NCBI GenBank assembly: GCA_964487195.1
Contig: CAZAPV010000019.1
Location: forward strand, 1-17,856
Direction: 5' to 3'
DNA from: CAZAPV01 sp964487195
Lineage (GTDB): Bacteria; Patescibacteriota; Patescibacteriia; SG8-24
Length of the DNA: 17,856 nucleotides
Below are positions 14,498-17,856 of this stretch, piece after piece (within the stretch, counting starts at the first letter, position 1; each line of letters opens with the position of its first letter). The notes under the pieces are model-generated. The model had not been told where the DNA came from. It worked only from the letters and a program-made list of their open reading frames with translations, and ran no database searches. Both the position numbers and the translations under genes were made by a program.

Positions 14498-14526
14498 TTG
14501 TCCTTCCGCGCCGTTCGGGTTATTCT
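14498..14526 (+). promoter_or_regulatory. Promoter for the lipoprotein-alaS pair
   Basis: TTGTCC (14498-14503, 4 of 6) is followed after exactly 17 nt by TATTCT (14521-14526, 4 of 6). It lies between the terminator at 14449-14485 and the next gene. Transcription would start near 14533, so GGAGGAG (14531-14537) would sit at the extreme 5' end of the mRNA, 13 nt before the ATG. Confidence 0.5.
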
Positions 14527-14550
14527 GCGTGGAGGAGTGATCTCTTTTGT

Positions 14551-15138
14551 ATGCCTTATTTTTCCAGAAAAATAATCGCCCTTGCCGTTCCGTCCCTGCT
14601 CCTGCTCGGTGCCGGTTGCGCGCCCGTCACGCCCGTCGCAACGAACGCGCCGCTCACCGAAGAGCAGCAGGCGAGCGCGAACGAGCTCGCCGATCTTCAT
14701 GCGAGTATGCTCACCGTCGCGATGATCGTCACTGAAAATGCGGCCGCACCGAAAGATGCGGCGGTGATAAATGGTCCGATCGGCTGCGACGACCGCGTCG
14801 CCTACGTCAAAGTGCACCGCGTGTCGAAGACCGACAGCGTGGTCAAAGACGCGCTCGCCGCGCTGTTCTCGGTCAAGGACACCAATTTCGACGGGCTGTA
14901 CGACGCGCTCGCCAATTCGACGTTTTCCGTGGACAAGGTGACGACCGATTCGGATGGCGCGACCACCGACGTGTGGCTGAAGGGTCAGGCGAATTCCGGC
15001 GGCATCTGCGACGACCCGCGCATCAAGGCGCAGATCGAGTACACGATCAAGCGCCTCCGGCCGCAGTACAAGATTTATCTCAACGGTTCGGAGTCCGCAT
15101 ACCGCTGCATCGGCAACGAGAGCGGCATGTGCACATAA
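14551..15138 (+). CDS. Putative lipoprotein with GerMN-like domain
   Basis: The 195-residue precursor has a signal peptide ending in LLLLGAGC, with C23 as the probable lipidated cysteine. The lipobox is not perfect, since glycine stands at -3. The rest would be outside the membrane. A C-terminal region (about 90-185) reads DTNFDGLYDALANSTFSVDKV...SGGICDDPRIKAQIEYTIKRL...YKIYLNG. This resembles GerMN domains, known from spore germination protein GerM and from many non-sporulating bacteria, including CPR. Its ligand is unknown. Four later cysteines (in GCDD, GICDD, YRCIG and the C-terminal MCT) may form disulphides. The frame is open upstream to 14161, but that part is a shadow of the preceding gene, so the ATG at 14551 is chosen. 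alaS begins 7 nt after the stop. Confidence 0.7.
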   Translation: MPYFSRKIIALAVPSLLLLGAGCAPVTPVATNAPLTEEQQASANELADLHASMLTVAMIVTENAAAPKDAAVINGPIGCDDRVAYVKVHRVSKTDSVVKDALAALFSVKDTNFDGLYDALANSTFSVDKVTTDSDGATTDVWLKGQANSGGICDDPRIKAQIEYTIKRLRPQYKIYLNGSESAYRCIGNESGMCT

Positions 15139-15145
15139 CCATCCT

Positions 15146-16993
15146 GTGACCGCGACCGACATCCGAGAAAAATTTTTGACGTTCTTCCGGAAGCAGAAGC
15201 ACGCGATCATCCCGTCCGCGTCGCTCGTGCCGGAGAACGATCCGACCGTGCTGTTCACGACCGCCGGGATGCATCCGCTCGTCCCGTATCTTCTTGGCGA
15301 ACGGCATCCGGAAGGGAAGCGCCTCGCGGACAGCCAGAAGTGCGTGCGCACCGGCGACATTGACGAGGTGGGGGACAACCGTCACCTCACGTTTTTCGAG
15401 ATGCTCGGCAACTGGTCGCTCGGCGACTATTTCAAAAAAGAAGCGATCGCGTGGAGCTTCGAGTTTCTGACGGGCAAGAAGTGGCTTGGACTCGACCCGC
15501 AGCGTCTATACGTGACGGTGTTCGAAGGGGATGCGGACGCAGCGCGCGACGATGATTCGATCGGTTATTGGCAAGAGCAGTTCGTATCCGCGAAGATCGA
15601 CGCGAAACTCGGCGAGCGGATTTTCGCATATCCGAAGGCGAAAAACTGGTGGGGACCGGCCGGCATCACCGGTCCGTGCGGTCCGGATACGGAGATGTTT
15701 TATGACACGCTCGACCTTGCTGATCCGAAGGCGCACGCGTCGGGTTGGAAAGAAAAAGAATCCTGCCATCCCAACTGCGACTGCGGCCGGTACGTCGAGA
15801 TTTGGAACGACGTGTTCATGGAGTATTCGAAGACCGCGGACGGAAAGTACGAACCGCTGCAACAAAAGAACGTTGACACCGGCATGGGACTCGAACGCAC
15901 GGCGATGGTGACGCAGGGAAAATCGACGGTGTTCGACACCGAGCTGTTCATCCCGATCTTCGACGCGATCGGCGCCCGTTCCGGCGCGCGCTACGGAGAG
16001 AATGACGAGATGACCCGCGCCATGCGCATCGTCGCCGACCACCTGAAAGCGGCGACGTTCATCCTCGGCGATCCGCGCGGGGTGACGCCGTCGAACGTGG
16101 ATCAAGGATACGTGTTGCGCCGGCTGATTCGCCGCGCCGTTCGTTACGGACGCCAGCTCGGCATCGAAGGGGCGTTCACCGCGCACATCGTCGAGACTGT
16201 GATCGGGATGTATAAGGACGCGTATCCGGAGCTCGCGGCGAACCGCAACCGGATCATCGACGAACTGAACGCCGAGGAAGACAAATTCAGCCGCACGCTC
16301 CAGCGCGGGCTTGTCGAAGCGGCCAAACTCAAAGATCAGTACGCGACCGCAGTCGAGATCCCTGGTGACGCCGCGTTCAACTTGTATGAGACGTTCGGTT
16401 TTCCGAAGGAGCTCACCGAAGAGGTGCTCGGCAAGAAGGTGAACGAGCGCGAGTTCGAGGAGCAGTTCAAAAAGCATCAGGAGACGTCGCGCGCCGGCGC
16501 GGAGCAGAAGTTCGCGGGCGGCCTTGCCGACCATTCGGAGATCGTCGTGCGTATGCACACGGCGACGCATCTTTTGCACAAGGCGCTTCGCAATGTGCTC
16601 GGCGATCACGTCGAGCAGCGCGGATCGAACATCACGCAGGAACGGCTGCGATTCGATTTTTCGCACCCGCAAAAAATGACGCCGGAGCAGCTTCGCGCGG
16701 TCGAAGATATGGTGAACGCGCAGATCGCCAAAGATCTCCCGGTGCATTTCGAGATGCTCACGGTCGACGAAGCGAAAGACGCCGGCGCGATCGGTTTGTT
16801 CGACGACAAATACGCCCAGCTCGGCAACAAAGTGAAGGTGTACATGGTGGGCGACGACTCGCGCGGCTACTTCTCCAAAGAGATCTGCGGCGGTCCGCAC
16901 GTCGAACACACCGCGATCGTCGGCACGTTCAAAATACTCAAAGAAGAGGCCTCTTCAGCAGGAATACGGCGGATAAAGGCGGTCGTCGTTTGA
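15146..16993 (+). CDS. alaS: Alanyl-tRNA synthetase AlaS, compact form
   Basis: AlaS charges tRNA-Ala with alanine. The 615-residue protein has the class II catalytic domain (from IREKFLTFFRKQKHAIIPSASLVPENDPTVLFTTAGM; later GPAGITGPCGPDTEMFYD and NVDTGMGLERTAM), the tRNA-recognition part (VADHLKAATFILGD...YVLRRLIRRAVRYG) and the editing core with zinc ligands HTATH (from H471) and CGGPHVEHT. Compared with the usual ~875 residues two pieces are missing: the beta-barrel with the DRTPFYAESGGQ signature before HTATH, and the C-terminal coiled coil/C-Ala domain. The protein ends right after the editing core. This compact form is, from memory, common in CPR. A cysteine cluster (ESCHPNCDCGRY) lies before EIWNDVF and may bind metal. 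The start is GTG at 15146, 7 nt after the lipoprotein gene. Confidence 0.95.
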   Translation: MTATDIREKFLTFFRKQKHAIIPSASLVPENDPTVLFTTAGMHPLVPYLLGERHPEGKRLADSQKCVRTGDIDEVGDNRHLTFFEMLGNWSLGDYFKKEAIAWSFEFLTGKKWLGLDPQRLYVTVFEGDADAARDDDSIGYWQEQFVSAKIDAKLGERIFAYPKAKNWWGPAGITGPCGPDTEMFYDTLDLADPKAHASGWKEKESCHPNCDCGRYVEIWNDVFMEYSKTADGKYEPLQQKNVDTGMGLERTAMVTQGKSTVFDTELFIPIFDAIGARSGARYGENDEMTRAMRIVADHLKAATFILGDPRGVTPSNVDQGYVLRRLIRRAVRYGRQLGIEGAFTAHIVETVIGMYKDAYPELAANRNRIIDELNAEEDKFSRTLQRGLVEAAKLKDQYATAVEIPGDAAFNLYETFGFPKELTEEVLGKKVNEREFEEQFKKHQETSRAGAEQKFAGGLADHSEIVVRMHTATHLLHKALRNVLGDHVEQRGSNITQERLRFDFSHPQKMTPEQLRAVEDMVNAQIAKDLPVHFEMLTVDEAKDAGAIGLFDDKYAQLGNKVKVYMVGDDSRGYFSKEICGGPHVEHTAIVGTFKILKEEASSAGIRRIKAVVV

Positions 16994-16997
16994 CCTC

Positions 16998-17025
16998 TTG
17001 ACAGTATTAAAACCCCTGCTACAAT
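16998..17025 (+). promoter_or_regulatory. Strong extended -10 promoter of the infA-rpmJ-rpsM operon
   Basis: A perfect TTGACA (16998-17003) is followed after 16 nt by TACAAT (17020-17025), preceded by TGC (extended -10). It starts 4 nt after the alaS stop. This is the closest match to consensus in the window, as expected for ribosomal-protein genes. The start point would be near 17032. Confidence 0.85.
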
Positions 17026-17032
17026 AAGGGCG

Positions 17033-17089
17033 CTTTGTGCGGGTACGCCCCCGCAAAGACGCGGGCCCGCGGGGCTTGCGCAGTTTTTT
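17033..17089 (+). promoter_or_regulatory. Structured 5' leader of the infA operon
   Basis: The leader is about 85 nt. CTTT (17033-17036) and GCGGG (17039-17043) pair with CCCGC (17050-17054) and AAAG (17055-17058), leaving a two-base bulge. The same CCCGC can pair instead with GCGGG at 17061-17065, so two hairpins exclude each other. A run of six T follows at 17084-17089. This looks like a possible attenuator or autoregulatory site; folding was done by eye only. Confidence 0.4.
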
Positions 17090-17117
17090 AATCTCCGGTA
17101 CGCTACAGCCATTCATT

Positions 17118-17387
17118 ATGGCTGTTAGGCACAAAAAGGGTCCGAAAAAAGGTCGGGACGACGGCGCGCAGGCGGTCTCCAAAGGGTTCATCGAGATGAA
17201 CGGAGTCGTCGAAGAGTGCCTCCCGGCGGCATCGTTCAGGATCCGCCTCGAGGGCGGCCAGACGATCCTCGGCCACCTCTCCGGCAAGATGCGGATGAAT
17301 CGCATCCGTCTGATGCCCGGCGACGAGGTGAAGATCGAGATGACGCCGTACGACCTGACCAAAGGAAGGATCGTGTACCGTTACTGA
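17118..17387 (+). CDS. infA: Translation initiation factor IF-1
   Basis: IF-1 binds the ribosomal A site on the 30S subunit during initiation. The 89-residue product contains the whole S1/OB-fold: GVVEECLPAASFRIRLEGGQTILGHLSGKMRMNRIRLMPGDEVKIEMTPYDLTKGRIVYRY, which is plain family sequence to the end. It carries about 20 extra basic, Gly/Lys-rich residues at the N-terminus (MAVRHKKGPKKGRDD) compared with the 72-residue E. coli protein. The frame is open to a GTG at 17037, but that would use the leader hairpins as coding sequence and add an unlikely extension. The ATG at 17118 has no Shine-Dalgarno. It is the first gene of the operon, and rpmJ starts 5 nt after its stop. Confidence 0.95.
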   Translation: MAVRHKKGPKKGRDDGAQAVSKGFIEMNGVVEECLPAASFRIRLEGGQTILGHLSGKMRMNRIRLMPGDEVKIEMTPYDLTKGRIVYRY

Positions 17388-17392
17388 ACGAC

Positions 17393-17506
17393 ATGAAAGT
17401 CAGGGCTTCCGTGAAAGCAATCTGCAGGAACTGCAAGATCATCCGGCGCTACGGCCGCGTTCGCGTCATCTGCGCGACCGCGAAGCATAAGCAGCGTCAG
17501 GGGTAA
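17393..17506 (+). CDS. rpmJ: 50S ribosomal protein L36 (zinc-binding type)
   Basis: This is a complete 37-residue L36: MKVRASVKAICRNCKIIRRYGRVRVICATAKHKQRQG. It stabilises 23S rRNA in the large subunit. The zinc ribbon is intact with C11, C14, C27 and H32, so it is the C+ form rather than the zinc-free paralogue. The length matches the family. It lies between infA and rpsM in the order common to many bacteria. There is no close Shine-Dalgarno and only 5 nt separate it from infA, suggesting coupled translation. Confidence 0.97.
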   Translation: MKVRASVKAICRNCKIIRRYGRVRVICATAKHKQRQG

Positions 17507-17512
17507 TTTTTT

Positions 17513-17856
17513 ATGGCACGCATCGCCGGCATCACGCTTCCGAACAAGCGCATCGAGATCGCGCTCACCTACATCTACGGCATCGGTCGCAGCAGGGCGA
17601 ACGCGATTTTGCGCAAAGTCGGGATCAGCAAGGACGTCCGCGCGAACGAACTGACCGCGGCTGACGAGAAGAATCTGCGCGACGAAATCGAGAAGAATTT
17701 CAAAGTGGAAGGGGAGCTCCGGCGCGACGTGCAGGCGAACGTGAAGCGGCTGAAGGAGATCGGCAGCTACCGCGGTTCGCGGCACGCCAAGGGGCTGCCA
17801 GCGCGCGGCCAGCGCACGAAGACCAATTCGCGCACCGTCCGCGGCAACGTCCGGCG
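17513..17856 (+). CDS. rpsM: 30S ribosomal protein S13 (partial, runs past the window end)
   Basis: S13 sits in the head of the 30S subunit and contacts the 50S subunit and tRNA. The visible 114 codons begin MARIAGITLPNKRIEIALTYIYGIGRSRANAIL, the universal S13 start. They continue through RRDVQANVKRLKEIGSYRGSRHAKGLPARGQRTKTNSRT to the end of the window. Only the last few basic residues are missing. AGGGG (17499-17503), which overlaps the rpmJ end, lies 9 nt before the ATG and may act as the Shine-Dalgarno. In relatives rpsK, rpsD, rpoA and rplQ follow, outside this window. Confidence 0.96.
   Translation, partial: MARIAGITLPNKRIEIALTYIYGIGRSRANAILRKVGISKDVRANELTAADEKNLRDEIEKNFKVEGELRRDVQANVKRLKEIGSYRGSRHAKGLPARGQRTKTNSRTVRGNVR

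Noticed and set aside
14161..14550. N-terminal extension of the lipoprotein frame up to 14161
   Set aside because: It overlaps the small membrane protein in another frame, crosses its terminator, and would bury the lipoprotein signal peptide inside the protein.
15506..16909. 467-codon open frame on the minus strand
   Set aside because: It is fully antisense to alaS, with low-complexity Arg/Val/His composition and no start signals.
17076..17104. Second infA promoter TTGCGC-17-TACGCT
   Set aside because: Both boxes match consensus at only 3 of 6 positions, while a near-perfect promoter lies just upstream.
17037..17117. GTG start for a longer IF-1
   Set aside because: The extra residues are Arg/Pro-rich, unlike IF-1, and come from the leader hairpins; no ribosome site precedes the GTG.
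1..17856. Recoded TGA (glycine) as in some CPR lineages
   Set aside because: Many genes, such as those ending at 461, 1846, 3677, 4654 and 16993, stop at TGA at the proper family length or just before the next gene.

Overview
The window reads as chromosomal DNA from a Candidate Phyla Radiation bacterium (Patescibacteria, most like the Parcubacteria group). This rests on several things seen together: a short alanyl-tRNA synthetase without the central beta-barrel and C-Ala domain, a CPR-style pair of a membrane protein and a VirD4/TraD-like ATPase, small secreted beta-proteins of the CPR surface type, cohesin and dockerin proteins, and the infA-rpmJ-rpsM ribosomal operon order. The DNA is clearly GC-rich. 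TGA is used as a normal stop by many genes, so this is not the code-25 (Gracilibacteria/Absconditabacteria) lineage. All 17 genes I call lie on the + strand and are tightly packed. No gene-free stretch exceeds about 130 bases, and I see no tRNA, rRNA, IS element, CRISPR or integrase.

Layout. (1) 3-461: C-terminal end of SecF, cut by the window start. (2) 521-6631: a run of five genes spaced 2-15 nt apart behind an extended -10 promoter: membrane protein, VirD4/TraD-like ATPase with a zinc-ribbon and Pro-rich tail, membrane-anchored trypsin-like protease, alpha/beta hydrolase, and HD-domain (SAMHD1/dGTPase-like) phosphohydrolase. (3) 6730-8144: a P-loop kinase-like protein and a HAD 5'-nucleotidase-like protein, separated by strong intrinsic terminators. 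With the HD protein they suggest a nucleotide-pool theme. (4) 8198-12983: a surface/secretion cluster. It starts with an apparently leaderless GTG gene for a small secreted beta-protein. Then come a membrane-anchored DUF916-like protein, a secreted protein ending in a two-repeat type I dockerin, and two tandem cohesin proteins with C-terminal membrane anchors. (5) 13021-14449: mnmA (tRNA 2-thiouridylase) and a small three-helix membrane protein, ended by a terminator. (6) 14551-16993: a GerMN-like lipoprotein and alaS. (7) 16998-end: a strong promoter, a structured leader, and infA, rpmJ and partial rpsM.

How the parts may work together. The most distinctive unit is region 4. Two membrane-anchored cohesins sit next to a dockerin protein, so the products could assemble outside the membrane through calcium-dependent cohesin-dockerin binding, as a small scaffold or adhesion structure rather than a cellulosome (no glycoside hydrolase is seen here). 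Region 2 couples a DNA-translocase-type ATPase to a membrane partner and an extracytoplasmic protease, and may be a trimmed secretion or DNA-handling machine. Promoters at 471-499, 8163-8191 and 16998-17025 share a TGC-extended -10 of the form TGCTAyAnT. Strong Shine-Dalgarno sites appear only at a few genes (6730, 13021, 14165). Most operon-internal genes have none and probably rely on translational coupling. All function calls come from reading motifs by eye; no database search was run.
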